Source: UBA7185 sp964606855 (GTDB taxonomy: Bacteria; Bacillota; Peptococcia; Peptococcales; Peptococcaceae). From it: a DNA stretch of 64,000 nt. The DNA is taken from contig CAZSHM010000002.1 in assembly GCA_964606855.1 (NCBI GenBank), positions 35,718-99,717 of the forward strand, given 5' to 3'. Shown one piece after another: positions 9,154 to 19,058 of the stretch; position 1 is the first letter of the stretch; every line of letters starts with the position of its first letter. The translations under genes and the position numbers were made by a program. A model generated the notes under the pieces. That model did no database searches, had not been told where the DNA came from, and was given only the letters and a program-made list of their open reading frames with translations.

Positions 9154-9741
9154 TCAGTCATCCTTCTCATCCGCGCCCAGAATCTCCAGTTCCTCCGCCA
9201 CCAAGGCCTCCGCCTGCTCCGCGTCCAGCGCTGGGAGATCCTGCTTCGGCAGATCCTCCAGACTGTCAAGGTTGAAATACTGCAGAAACTTGCGCGTCGT
9301 ACCGTAGAGGACGGGCCGGCCCGGCGCGTCCTTGCGCCCCGTTTCGGCGATCAGCTCCTTGCTGAGCAGATTCTGAAAGATCTTGTCCGCCTTGACCCCG
9401 CGGATCAGTTCCACTTCGCCGCGCGTGATCGGCTGCCTGTAGGCGATGATGGCCAGCGTCTCCAGCGCCGCCATGGAGAGGGTGCTGATCTGCGGACGGT
9501 ACAGCTTTTCCACATAGGGCAGGTACTCCTGCTTGACCGCCAGGATGTATCCGCCGCCCAGACGGAGGATGCCGATGCCCTTGGACGCGTCGCTGTAATC
9601 CTCCTCGAGCCACTCCAGCACGTCCTTCACGTCCGTCTCCTCGATCTCGGCCAGCGCAGCGATCTCCGCCGTCGTCAGCGGCTCGTCGGTGATAAAGAGC
9701 AGGCTCTCCACCGCTGCCCGGATTTTTTCTGCATACTGCAC
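9154..9741 (-). CDS. scpB: Segregation and condensation protein B
   Basis: Forms with ScpA and SMC the condensin that compacts and separates chromosomes. The 195-residue protein has the two winged-helix domains of ScpB, with the conserved segments MAALETLAIIAYRQPITR and VLYGTT. The start is GTG at 9741, directly after the scpA TGA and 8 nt downstream of GAGG, so translation is probably coupled. The tail from ~165 is acidic and low-complexity, as in other clostridial ScpB. Confidence 0.96.
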   Translation of the reverse strand: MQYAEKIRAAVESLLFITDEPLTTAEIAALAEIEETDVKDVLEWLEEDYSDASKGIGILRLGGGYILAVKQEYLPYVEKLYRPQISTLSMAALETLAIIAYRQPITRGEVELIRGVKADKIFQNLLSKELIAETGRKDAPGRPVLYGTTRKFLQYFNLDSLEDLPKQDLPALDAEQAEALVAEELEILGADEKDD

Positions 9742-10497
9742 TCAGTCCACCTCGCTCCGCATCTCCCGCGGATAGATCCACAGCGGATCGAAATTGTTCT
9801 GCTGCCGGAAAGTCAGCTCGCCCAGGCGGCAGAGTTCCAGCAGCGCCAGAAACAGAGTGATGATCCTGCGCTTCGAGCTGCCGCGCGGAAAGAGTGCGGC
9901 AAAGGGCACGCCCCCGGTCCCCGCGGCGCGCAGGCGGCCGCGCACCTCCTCCATGCAGTCCTCGACCGAATAGGTCTCCCGCTCCAAGGCTATCGCACGC
10001 GGCGCTTCCGCGGCGGCATGCTCCATCACCTGGGCGAACGCCTCCCACAGCGCCTCCGGCGTCACATTTTCCAGCGGGTTGCCCGGCGCCAGGTCGCGCG
10101 TGAGGCGCTCCACATTCTGCGGCTTCAGCATATAGGCAGGCGCCTTCTGCTCCCGCGCCCGCAACATCTGCGCCGTCTCCTTATAGAACCGATACTCCAC
10201 CAGCCGCCGCACCAGTTCGGCGCGCGGATCCGTCTCCGGCGCCTCCTCCGCCGCGCGCCGCGGCAGGAGCATGCGCGCCTTGATCTCCAGGAGCGTGGCC
10301 GCCGTCAGCAGAAATTCGCTGGCAATCTCCAGATCCATCTCCCGCGCCTCCTCCAGAAACGCCAGATACTGCGCCGTGATGTCGGCGATGGGGATATCGT
10401 AGATGTCCATCTTGTTTTTGTCGATCAGGTGCAGCAGCAGATCCAGCGGGCCGTCAAAGTTGTCCAGATGTACCTGATACGTCCTGCGCTCCGCCAT
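9742..10497 (-). CDS. scpA: Segregation and condensation protein A
   Basis: Kleisin subunit bridging the SMC heads and binding ScpB. The 251-residue product opens with the family signature FDGPLDLLLHLI near residues 12-23 and has the C-terminal winged-helix segment (RIITLFLALLELCRLGE). ATG at 10497 is preferred over an in-frame GTG 9 nt upstream because GAGG sits 8 nt before it. It abuts scpB and follows the site-2 protease gene by 10 nt, an arrangement common in Bacillota. Confidence 0.96.
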   Translation of the reverse strand: MAERRTYQVHLDNFDGPLDLLLHLIDKNKMDIYDIPIADITAQYLAFLEEAREMDLEIASEFLLTAATLLEIKARMLLPRRAAEEAPETDPRAELVRRLVEYRFYKETAQMLRAREQKAPAYMLKPQNVERLTRDLAPGNPLENVTPEALWEAFAQVMEHAAAEAPRAIALERETYSVEDCMEEVRGRLRAAGTGGVPFAALFPRGSSKRRIITLFLALLELCRLGELTFRQQNNFDPLWIYPREMRSEVD

Positions 10498-10507
10498 CCC
10501 GCGCACC

Positions 10508-11137
10508 TCAAAAGATCAGCGACAGAACGGCGCTGTAGGCGTTGAGAACCAGGTTGGCCAGCGGGACCAGAATGATATCGGTGATGTTGAACAAGACCAG
10601 CAGCAGCAGGATGAGGAACCCGTAGCGCTCCATCACGTCCATGAAACGGTACGCCGTCCCCTTCGGCAGAAAGCCCGCGAGGATCTTGGAGCCGTCCAGC
10701 GGCGGAATGGGAATCAGATTGAACACCGCCAGATAGATGTTGAGCGTCACACAGTAGGTCAAAAACAGGGACAGGAAGGGAATCTGCGCGAAACCGCGGC
10801 CCGCCATATAGATGAAGTAGGCCACGAACGCCAGCACCAGATTCATGGCAGGACCCGCCGCCGACACCAGCATGATGCCTTTGACACGGTCGCCGCGAAA
10901 GTAATACGGGTTGATCGGCACCGGTTTGGCCCAGCCGAACCCCGCCACCAGCATCAGCAGTGCGCCGACGAGATCCAGGTGCGCCAGCGGGTTCAAGGTC
11001 AGGCGCCCCGCGTTCTTTGCCGTGGGATCGCCCAGCTTGTAGGCGACAAACCCGTGCGCCGTCTCGTGAAAGGTAATCGCAATCAGCATCGCCAGCACCG
11101 TGGCCAGCATACTGGTGATGGAATTTCCAAAAAACAT
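10508..11137 (-). CDS. Site-2 protease family (M50) membrane metalloprotease
   Basis: An integral membrane zinc protease of the short YwhC-like group that often precedes scpA in Bacillota; substrate unknown. The zinc motif HETAH is at residues 24-28 inside the first transmembrane helix, and the second metal-site motif NLIPIPPLDG is near 140-150. About six hydrophobic helices fill the 209 residues, with no PDZ domain. The start at 11137 has AAGGAGAG upstream. It could take part in regulated intramembrane proteolysis, but nothing here names a target. Confidence 0.92.
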   Translation of the reverse strand: MFFGNSITSMLATVLAMLIAITFHETAHGFVAYKLGDPTAKNAGRLTLNPLAHLDLVGALLMLVAGFGWAKPVPINPYYFRGDRVKGIMLVSAAGPAMNLVLAFVAYFIYMAGRGFAQIPFLSLFLTYCVTLNIYLAVFNLIPIPPLDGSKILAGFLPKGTAYRFMDVMERYGFLILLLLVLFNITDIILVPLANLVLNAYSAVLSLIF

Positions 11138-11218
11138 CGATCGTCTCTCCTTCTGCGAGCCTCCTTGCCCGCTGTCTCTCTCCGCGCCGCTGTACCGCGC
11201 ACGGCCCGTCCGCCCTCC

Positions 11219-11941
11219 TCAGGCTCGCCGTCGCGTGATGCCGCGCAGTAAGCCGCTGCTGCCCAGGCGGTCGGCACCCGCCTCGAGAAAACGGGCGGCG
11301 TCCTCCAGCGTGCGGATACCGCCCGCCGCCTTCACCTTGACCTGGGCGCCGACGTGCGCCCGCAGGTAGGCAACATCCTCCAGGGTTGCGCCGCCCCTGG
11401 CGAACCCGGTGCTGGTCTTGATATAGTCGGCGCCCGCCTCGGTGACGATCTCACAGAGCCGCTGCTTCTCCGGCTGCTCCAGGAAGCAGGTCTCCACGAT
11501 CACTTTCAGCACGCGCCGGCCGCAGGCGCGCTTGAGCGCACAGATCTCGTGTGAAATGCGGTCGAAGCCGCCGTCCTTCACCTCGCAGAGGTTGAGCACC
11601 ATGTCGATCTCATCGGCGCCCGCGGCCAGCGCCGCCTGGGTCTCCACCAGCTTCACCAGCGTCGTCTGGTACCCGTTTGGGAACCCCACCACGGTGCATA
11701 CCGGCATGCGGTCGCCCAGATACGCCCGTGCGCGTGCTACATAGCAGGGCGGGATACACACGGACGCCGCGCCGCCGGCCAGCGCCTCCTCGCAGAGCAG
11801 GCGAATATCCTCCCAGCGCGCGGTCTGCCGAAGGTCCGTGTGATCGACGTGCCGGTAGATCTCCCGCGCATCCGCCGTGCTGCCCGCGCGCCCTTCCGTT
11901 TTCGCCGCAGGAACCGCCCTGTCCTCCGCCTCGCTCGCCAT
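11219..11941 (-). CDS. deoC: Deoxyribose-phosphate aldolase
   Basis: Splits 2-deoxyribose-5-phosphate into glyceraldehyde-3-phosphate and acetaldehyde in nucleoside breakdown. The 240-residue protein has the class I aldolase residues: Asp in DEIDMVLN, Lys in LKVIVET, and the Schiff-base Lys in VKVKAAGGIRT (~203). About 25 N-terminal residues are extra relative to the compact family and look unstructured. It is the first gene after the promoter at 12012-12040, followed by the protease-scpAB-glmS genes. No other deo genes are near, so induction by deoxyribonucleosides is not evident. Confidence 0.95.
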   Translation of the reverse strand: MASEAEDRAVPAAKTEGRAGSTADAREIYRHVDHTDLRQTARWEDIRLLCEEALAGGAASVCIPPCYVARARAYLGDRMPVCTVVGFPNGYQTTLVKLVETQAALAAGADEIDMVLNLCEVKDGGFDRISHEICALKRACGRRVLKVIVETCFLEQPEKQRLCEIVTEAGADYIKTSTGFARGGATLEDVAYLRAHVGAQVKVKAAGGIRTLEDAARFLEAGADRLGSSGLLRGITRRRA

Positions 11942-12011
11942 CTTTCACCGCTTCCTTTTATGCTTCCATGCTTTCGTCCTGCGCCTCCCGGCGAATCTCC
12001 CCGATCGTTTT

Positions 12012-12040
12012 ATTCTACCACAAGAAGTTTCGCGTTTCAA
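12012..12040 (-). promoter_or_regulatory. Promoter of the deoC-protease-scpAB-glmS gene run
   Basis: TTGAAA (12035-12040), a 17-bp spacer and TAGAAT (12012-12017), about 70 nt upstream of deoC. Confidence 0.75.
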
Positions 12041-12267
12041 CCGTTTGTTGCGGCTCTGGAAGGGCTGAGCGTTTACGGGATTTGTCAAAATTTTCAAGTC
12101 GGAAAGAGCGGTTAAAACGGGCTCTGCCGGAAACACGCCTATAACCCGAAAAGCGCCGAAAAAGCACTCTGGAATCGCCGGCATCGTATCCGCACGCATC
12201 CGGAATATGGTCAAACCCGGCTGTTTCCGCCTGTCAGAGCGTCCCCGCAGACATATTTCAAAAGTCT
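12041..12267. other. Intergenic stretch without a recognisable gene
   Basis: This lies between the deoC promoter and the terminator of the cdaA operon. I see no plausible coding frame and no known RNA motif in it. Confidence 0.5.
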
Positions 12268-12300
12268 AAAAAAGCGCTGATCAAACATTTGATTCAGCGC
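12268..12300 (-). terminator. Terminator of the cdaA-to-amidohydrolase operon
   Basis: On the minus strand GCGCTGAATCAAA / TTTGATCAGCGC forms a stem followed by six T residues, 200 nt after the amidohydrolase stop codon. Confidence 0.85.
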
Positions 12301-12386
12301 GCCAATGTGAGCTTGATTTTGTAAACTTGATTTTCTCCGCTTATCGTGAAGGGTTTCCCCACAAGGTCGTTCGTCTTCTGATCCAT
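12294..12386 (-). CDS. Possible 30-residue open frame between the amidohydrolase and the terminator
   Basis: ATG at 12386 opens a frame of 30 codons whose TGA lies inside the left arm of the terminator stem. The peptide starts MDQKTNDLVGKPFTISGEN and ends TLAR; its composition is unlike the Arg/Ala/Gly-rich products of random frames in this GC-rich DNA. The same frame continues upstream without a stop to the TGA of the amidohydrolase (12504-12506). The ribosome site is poor (GGAAGGA 13 nt away). It may be a real small protein, the eroded end of a longer one, or chance. Confidence 0.2.
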   Translation of the reverse strand: MDQKTNDLVGKPFTISGENQVYKIKLTLAR

Positions 12387-12503
12387 GCGCCGCCGGCTGT
12401 CCTTCCACTCGCCGATCTCCGCCGCAAAAACCTGCGGTTCCCTTTCGCGGCATCCCGCCCCGCCCTGCCGCGCGCCTCCGCGCGATCGGGCAGAAGCAGC
12501 GGA

Positions 12504-13646
12504 TCAGACAAGGCGGACGCCGTCCACAAAGACCATGTGCGGCCGCCCCTGCAGTTCCAGCGGATGGCCGTCCCACACCACCAGGTCGGCATCCTTGCCG
12601 GGCGCAATGCTGCCCAGCCGCTGCTCCAGGCGCAGGATCCGCGCCGGCACAATCGTCAGCGCCCGCAGCGCGTCGCACTCTCGCATGCCCTCGCGCACGG
12701 CCAGCCCCGCACAGACGGGCAGATACTGGATCGGCGTGCAGGGGTGATCCGTGATGATCGCCACCTCCACGCCGGCTGCCGCAAGGAGCCCCGGTGTGCG
12801 GAAGGTGACATGCTCCATCTCTACTTTGGCCCGGTTGCTGAGGCTCGGCCCTACCGCCGCCGGCACCCCGGCCTCCCGCAGTTCCTCCGCGATCAGGTGC
12901 CCGTCGGTGCAGTGCTCGATCACCATATCCAGGTCGAATTCCTCCCGCAGGCGGAGCGCCGTCAGGATATCGTCGGCGCGGTGCGCGTGGGCGCGCACCG
13001 GGATCTCCTTCTTCAGCGCCTTGGCGATGTGCTCGCTGCGCAGGCTGAACTCGCGATCCTCCTCGCTCTTCTGCAGATACGCCCGCGCTTCGAAGAATCC
13101 CTGGCGGGCAATGGCCATGGTCGCCATGCGGGTGGAGGGGGCCTTCTCCTTCTCGCCGTAAACGCGCTTGGGATTCTCCCCGAAGGCCATCTTCAGGCCC
13201 GCCTCGCCGTCGATCAGCATCTGCCGGTAGGTTTTCCCCGCCGTCTTGAGCACCGCCGTCAGGCCGCCGAACACATTGGCGCTGCCCGGCGCCACCATCA
13301 CCGTGGTCACGCCGGCGCGGACAGCGTCCCGGAAGGCGAGATCGCGGTATTGGATGGCATCCATCGCCCGCAGTTCCGCTGTGTTGGGCTCCGTCATCTC
13401 GTTGCAGTCATCGCCGATCGGCTGATAGATCTCCTCGTCGATCCCCATGTGCGTGTGCGCGTCGATCAGCCCAGGTGTCACCATGCGTCCCCCCAGATCG
13501 AAGATCTCTGCGCCGTCCGGGATTGCGACCGCCGCGCCCGCCGCGGCGATCTTGCCCCCGTCGAGGAGCACCGTGCCGCCGTGTACCACACCGCAGCCGT
13601 CAGCCCCCTCCATCGTATACAAAGTACCGTTTTTCAGTGCGATCAT
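12504..13646 (-). CDS. Imidazolonepropionase-like amidohydrolase
   Basis: A metal-dependent TIM-barrel hydrolase of the imidazolonepropionase-like group; substrate unknown. The 380-residue protein has the metal motif DAHTHMG (~62-68), a second HAH pair in RAHAHRADD, EHCTDGH, and the Asp ligand in ITDHP, so it should be active. The composite beta-sandwich ends in ..VFVDGVRLV, the normal C-terminus. The ribosome site is GAGGAGAG. It is the last clear gene of the cdaA operon, 60 nt after the S1 protein gene. Cyclic amide or dipeptide hydrolysis fits the family but is not proven. Confidence 0.88.
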   Translation of the reverse strand: MIALKNGTLYTMEGADGCGVVHGGTVLLDGGKIAAAGAAVAIPDGAEIFDLGGRMVTPGLIDAHTHMGIDEEIYQPIGDDCNEMTEPNTAELRAMDAIQYRDLAFRDAVRAGVTTVMVAPGSANVFGGLTAVLKTAGKTYRQMLIDGEAGLKMAFGENPKRVYGEKEKAPSTRMATMAIARQGFFEARAYLQKSEEDREFSLRSEHIAKALKKEIPVRAHAHRADDILTALRLREEFDLDMVIEHCTDGHLIAEELREAGVPAAVGPSLSNRAKVEMEHVTFRTPGLLAAAGVEVAIITDHPCTPIQYLPVCAGLAVREGMRECDALRALTIVPARILRLEQRLGSIAPGKDADLVVWDGHPLELQGRPHMVFVDGVRLV

Positions 13647-13706
13647 TTGTTTCTCTCCTCATCGATTTTCGCCGGATGCGCGCTCCCGCTGGTTCGCATC
13701 CGCCGC

Positions 13707-14036
13707 CTATTCTTCGCCGCGCCGCGTGTCCGCCCGGGCAGGAGCGCGCTTCGCCGGATTCTCCAGGAGGCGCAGCGCGATGCGGCCACGCCGCAGATCC
13801 ACCTCCAGAACCTGCACGCGCACGACATCCCCCACCGACACGACCTCCAGGGGGTGCCTCACAATCTTGTCCCCGAGCTGCGAGATGTGGATCAGTCCCG
13901 CCTGTTTGACCCCGATATCCACGAAAGCGCCGAAGTCCACCACGTTGCGCACCGTTCCGGCCAGTTCCATGCCGGCCTCCACGCGCCCCACGGGCCGCGA
14001 TACCTCCCCGGCAAGGCGCCGCTTCGCGCTGTTCAC
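13707..14036 (-). CDS. Stand-alone S1 RNA-binding domain protein resembling the Tex C-terminus
   Basis: A 109-residue protein with one S1 (OB-fold) domain at about residues 22-93. The segments GTVRNVVDFGAFVDIGV and HISQL match the S1 domain at the C-terminus of the transcription accessory protein Tex more than ribosomal S1; the rest of Tex is absent. Its ATG at 14036 overlaps the mazF TGA (ATGA at 14033-14036), so it is translated in coupling with the toxin gene. RNA binding is expected. Being next to an mRNA interferase may be functional or accidental. Confidence 0.85.
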   Translation of the reverse strand: MNSAKRRLAGEVSRPVGRVEAGMELAGTVRNVVDFGAFVDIGVKQAGLIHISQLGDKIVRHPLEVVSVGDVVRVQVLEVDLRRGRIALRLLENPAKRAPARADTRRGEE

Positions 14037-14443
14037 GCTCCGCTTCCGGCTTCCCGCTCCGCTCTGTCACGGTTGTCCTCCTCCCGCCCAAAGATCGGCC
14101 GCAGACCGAGGCTGATCTCCAGCGCCGAATTCACCTGCTCCATGATGCTCTTATCCAGCGTGCAGATGCGCTCCTTCAGGCGCTGCTTGTCGATCGTGCG
14201 CACCTGCTCCACCAGAATCACCGAATTTTTCAGCAATCCGTTCTCCCGCCCGGCCAGCGGCACATGGGTCGGCAGTTTGGTCTTGCTCATCTGCCCCGTG
14301 ATTGCCGCCACAATCGTCGTGGGACTGTACTGATTCCCTATATCGTTCTGCAGAATGAGCACCGGGCGCATTCCACCCTGCTCAGAGCCGACAACCGGAT
14401 CCAGTTCCGCAAAAAACACGTCGCCCCGTCGTATTTTCCCCAT
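14033..14443 (-). CDS. mazF: MazF/PemK-family mRNA endoribonuclease
   Basis: Homologue of Bacillus NdoA/MazF, which cuts single-stranded mRNA at short sites. Residues 1-115 cover the whole PemK/MazF fold: MGKIRRGDVFFAELDPVVGS, GGMRPVLILQND, and TVDK-like TLDKSIMEQV. The tail from ~117 is charged and extra. The start at 14443 has GAGGTG upstream. In Bacillus, alr is followed by antitoxin ndoAI and then ndoA; here the gap to alr is only 68 nt and holds no antitoxin gene. It is cotranscribed with alr and the S1 gene. Confidence 0.95.
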   Translation of the reverse strand: MGKIRRGDVFFAELDPVVGSEQGGMRPVLILQNDIGNQYSPTTIVAAITGQMSKTKLPTHVPLAGRENGLLKNSVILVEQVRTIDKQRLKERICTLDKSIMEQVNSALEISLGLRPIFGREEDNRDRAEREAGSGA

Positions 14444-14511
14444 ACTCGCACCTCAGATCTTTCTGCTCCCCGCACGCTCCTCCTGCTGCCGCCTCTGCTC
14501 CGCGCATCTGC

Positions 14512-15639
14512 TCAATCCACATAGAACCTGGGTACGCGCGGCGCCAGGCCGCACACGATCTCATGCTCAATCGTGCGCAGCATGCCCGCCATCTCCGTGA
14601 CCGTGATGGAGACGCCCTGATCCTCCCCCAGAAGGATGACTTCGTCGCCCGCCCGCAGTTCCGGCACCTGAGAGGCGTCCACCATGAACTGATCCATGCA
14701 CACTCTGCCGATCACCGGCAGTTTCTCACCGCGGCAGAGCACATAGCCGCGGTTGCTCAGCAGGCGGTTGTATCCGTCCGCATAGCCCACCGGAACCGTC
14801 GCCACCAGCGTGTCGCGCGTCAGCGCAAAGGTGCCGTTGTAGCCGATCAGCCTTCCTGCCGGCAGCCATTCCACCCGCGCGACGCGCGCCTTCCAGGTGA
14901 GTGCGGGCAGCAGATCGGCGCGATGGTGCATCTCCCGGGAGGGCTGAAAGCCATAGAGCATGATGCCGGGCCGCACCATGTCCAGATGGCCCTCAGGCAG
15001 GTCAATGATCCCGGAGGAAGCTGCCATGTGCCGCAGAGGGACGCGCACGCCGGTGCGCGCGGCCAGATCGTCATAGAAGCGCAGGAACAGATCCAGCTGT
15101 CCCCGCGCGAAGGTCTTGTCCGCCTCGTCCGCCTTCGAGAAATGGCTGAACAGTCCCTCCACCTCCAGCCCCGGCAGGGCGAGAATGCGCGCGGCGGCTT
15201 CCAGCCCCGCTTCGTCGGCCTGCAGCCCGATGCGGGACATGCCCGTGTCCAGCTTCAGATGCACCACCGCTTTTTTCCCCATCGCCAGAGCGGTGCTGCT
15301 CAGGCGTTCCGCCTCCTGCGCGTCAAAAATCGCCAGACGGATATCCTGCTCGATCGCGTCTCGGTAGCCCTCCTCCGGCGTCCAGCCGAGGATCAGGATC
15401 GGGCAGGTAAAGCCCGCCTGCCGCAGCTCGAGCGCCTCGCTGAGCATCGCAACCGCAAGATACTCCGCGCCCGCGGCCAAGCATGCCTTGCTCACCTCGA
15501 CCGCGCCGTGCCCGTAGCCGTTCGCCTTGACCACCGCGCAGATTTTCACGTTCTCTCCAACCAGGTTCCGGACCGTCTCACAGTTATGCCGGAGTTTTGC
15601 CGGGCTGATTTCCACCCATGCCGGGCGATACGCGCCCAT
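14512..15639 (-). CDS. alr: Alanine racemase
   Basis: PLP enzyme making D-alanine for peptidoglycan. The 375-residue protein carries the PLP lysine in AVVKANGYGHG (~35-45) and the catalytic tyrosine in the GYADGYNR segment, plus CMDQFMVD. The ATG at 15639 lies 8 nt after GAGG; a GTG 9 nt earlier is the alternative. It follows nnrE/D by 45 nt and precedes mazF by 68 nt, the standard Bacillota neighbourhood (acpS, alr, ndoA). Confidence 0.97.
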   Translation of the reverse strand: MGAYRPAWVEISPAKLRHNCETVRNLVGENVKICAVVKANGYGHGAVEVSKACLAAGAEYLAVAMLSEALELRQAGFTCPILILGWTPEEGYRDAIEQDIRLAIFDAQEAERLSSTALAMGKKAVVHLKLDTGMSRIGLQADEAGLEAAARILALPGLEVEGLFSHFSKADEADKTFARGQLDLFLRFYDDLAARTGVRVPLRHMAASSGIIDLPEGHLDMVRPGIMLYGFQPSREMHHRADLLPALTWKARVARVEWLPAGRLIGYNGTFALTRDTLVATVPVGYADGYNRLLSNRGYVLCRGEKLPVIGRVCMDQFMVDASQVPELRAGDEVILLGEDQGVSITVTEMAGMLRTIEHEIVCGLAPRVPRFYVD

Positions 15640-15684
15640 GTCGATCACCTCATTCCGTACTGTCCTCCAACCGTCTATGCCGCG

Positions 15685-17223
15685 CTAGGCCTGCCCGCGC
15701 AGCACTTCCGGGAGAACGTCGATGATATCGCCCGCCTTGCTGCTCACCTCGCCCACGCGTTTCGCCACGGCCTGCCCGGCCAGCCCGTGCAGGTAGACCG
15801 CGGCGCAGCACGCCTGCGCAGGCTCCATCCCCTGCGCCAGAAACGCGCCGAGAATCCCGGCGAGCACATCGCCGCTGCCGGCAGTCGAGAGCGCGGGACT
15901 GTCCGTCCCGTTCATGTAGAGCGTGCCGTCCGGGCACGCCACAATGCTGTTGGCGCCCTTGAGCACAAGCCAGACCTGCTTTTTCACCGCGAACTCCTGT
16001 GCCACCGCCAGGCGGTTGTTCTGGATGTACGCTGTCTCCAGCCCGCTCAGGCGCGCCATCTCTCCGGGATGCGGCGTCAGAATCACCGGGCCGCGTTCCG
16101 GCGCGGGCGTTTCCAGCCAGGCATCCGCATGCGCCAGGGCATCGGCGTCCACCACCACGGGGCACCGGCAGGCGGAGAGGATCGCCGCCACCACATCGCC
16201 CGCGGCGCTCCCGGCCCCCAGCCCGGGGCCGACCACCACGGCACGCTTCCCCTCTGTCAGTTCCCGGAGCGGCGCCACCGCCTCCGCCGAGAGAAAACCG
16301 CCGCCGGGCAGCGGCCGCACCATGGCTTCGGGCACATTGACCGCCACATGCATCTGCACCGCTTCCGGCACCGCGCAGGTCACCAGCCCCACGCCGGCGC
16401 GCAGCGCCGCGCGCGCCGTCAGCGTGATCGCGCCGCTCATCCCCATGGAGCCGCCCACCGCCAGCAGATGGCCGTAGGTGCCCTTGTGCCCCGCCCGGCT
16501 GCGGGGTGCACGGCAGGCCTCCAGAACCTCTCCGTCGATCAGGCGGCAGCCGCTGTCCATCCCCGCGTACAGCATATCGGGAATACCGATATCCTTCACC
16601 ACAACCTCGCCACAGTATTTGAGGCCCTTGTTGAGCATCTGCCCCCGCTTGGGCTGCGCAAGTGTCACAGTATAATCGGCCTTCAGACAGTGGCCCCAGA
16701 TTTCGCCGGTGTCCGAATCGAGCCCCGTCGGCATATCGATCGCCACCTTCACGCAGCTTCGGCGGTTTGCGATATCGAGGATCTCCGCGGTTCGTCCCGT
16801 GACTTCGCGGTGAATCCCGGTCCCCAGCAGACCGTCCAGGAAAATGTCGCTGTAGTTGACCGTCACCTTGAGGAGGTGCATGCTGTTCTCACTGTCCAGC
16901 CGGTAGAGTTTCACCGGCAGCTTGGAAAGAATGTCGAAGTTCAGCTGCGTGGAGGGCGAGAGCGCCCGCTCTGCGAGCAGGAACACCTTCACCGGCACGC
17001 CCAGCTGGTACAGATGCCGGGCCGCCACAAGGGCGTCCCCGCCGTTGTTGCCGGCGCCGGCCAGCACCACCACGCTCATCCGCCGCAGATCGGCAAAGCG
17101 CTCGCGCAGAAAGTCCACCACGGCACGCCCGGCATTCTCCATCAGGACAACCTCCGGAATCCCCAGATCCTGGATCGCTCTGCGGTCCGCCTGCCGCATC
17201 TGTTCTGCCGTCAACAAATACAT
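15685..17223 (-). CDS. Bifunctional NAD(P)H-hydrate epimerase / ADP-dependent dehydratase
   Basis: Repairs damaged NAD(P)H hydrates. The N-terminal ~215 residues are the YjeF_N epimerase (LAGAGNNGGDALVAARHL, DGLLGTG); the remainder is the YjeF_C ribokinase-like dehydratase (VGGSMGMSGAITLTARAAL, DADAL, LTPHPGEM, STAGSGDVLAGI). The 512-residue length fits the fused form. It starts 3 nt after acpS ends, within the cdaA-alr operon, as commonly seen in Clostridia. No missing catalytic motif was noticed. Confidence 0.96.
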   Translation of the reverse strand: MYLLTAEQMRQADRRAIQDLGIPEVVLMENAGRAVVDFLRERFADLRRMSVVVLAGAGNNGGDALVAARHLYQLGVPVKVFLLAERALSPSTQLNFDILSKLPVKLYRLDSENSMHLLKVTVNYSDIFLDGLLGTGIHREVTGRTAEILDIANRRSCVKVAIDMPTGLDSDTGEIWGHCLKADYTVTLAQPKRGQMLNKGLKYCGEVVVKDIGIPDMLYAGMDSGCRLIDGEVLEACRAPRSRAGHKGTYGHLLAVGGSMGMSGAITLTARAALRAGVGLVTCAVPEAVQMHVAVNVPEAMVRPLPGGGFLSAEAVAPLRELTEGKRAVVVGPGLGAGSAAGDVVAAILSACRCPVVVDADALAHADAWLETPAPERGPVILTPHPGEMARLSGLETAYIQNNRLAVAQEFAVKKQVWLVLKGANSIVACPDGTLYMNGTDSPALSTAGSGDVLAGILGAFLAQGMEPAQACCAAVYLHGLAGQAVAKRVGEVSSKAGDIIDVLPEVLRGQA

Positions 17224-17226
17224 CGA

Positions 17227-17597
17227 TTACTCCCCCTCCAACACCGCGGTTGCCATGGCGTACAGTTCCGAATGGCTGAGACTGATATGCACCCGCTGCA
17301 CCCTGCGCTCCGCGGCCAGCCGCTCCGCCGCGCCGTGGAGCAGCACGCGCGGCTGCCCGCCGGGGCCGCTCGCCACCTCGATCTCGGTCAGACCGATGGG
17401 GCCCAGCCCGGTTCCGAACGCTTTGCCCACCGCCTCCTTGGCCGCAAAGCGCGCCGCGTAGGACTGCCAGGGTCTGCTCTTCCGCCTGCAGTAAGCAATC
17501 TCGCCTTCCGTGAACACGCGCTCCAAAAAATGCGGATTCTGCTCGATCGCGCGCCGGATCCGCTGAATTTCGACCAGATCTGTCCCGACGCCCAGGA

Positions 17598-17601
<4 letters not shown>
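17227..17601 (-). CDS. acpS: Holo-[acyl-carrier-protein] synthase
   Basis: Transfers phosphopantetheine from CoA to acyl carrier protein for fatty acid synthesis. The 124-residue protein has the family signature GVGTDLVEIQRI at the N-terminus (Asp ligand to magnesium), the RFAAKEAVGKAFG motif and HISLSHS. Its ATG at 17601 overlaps the glmM stop (ATGA, 17598-17601), giving translational coupling. Confidence 0.97.
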
Positions 17602-18959
<1,358 letters not shown>

Positions 18960-19058
18960 AGCGATTCCTCCTCCATCCTGTTTTGCGTGGTTTTTCCCTG
19001 TCAAAAGCGCTGGAAGGCGCCTGATTTTCCGGATGTTTCCAAGACCCGGCCCACAAAA

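Noticed and set aside
12504..12506. Selenocysteine recoding of the amidohydrolase TGA
   Set aside because: The protein already ends at the normal family C-terminus and the downstream hairpin lacks clear SECIS features.
14444..14511. Antitoxin gene between alr and mazF
   Set aside because: Only 68 nt are available, and no frame with a start and ribosome site fits.
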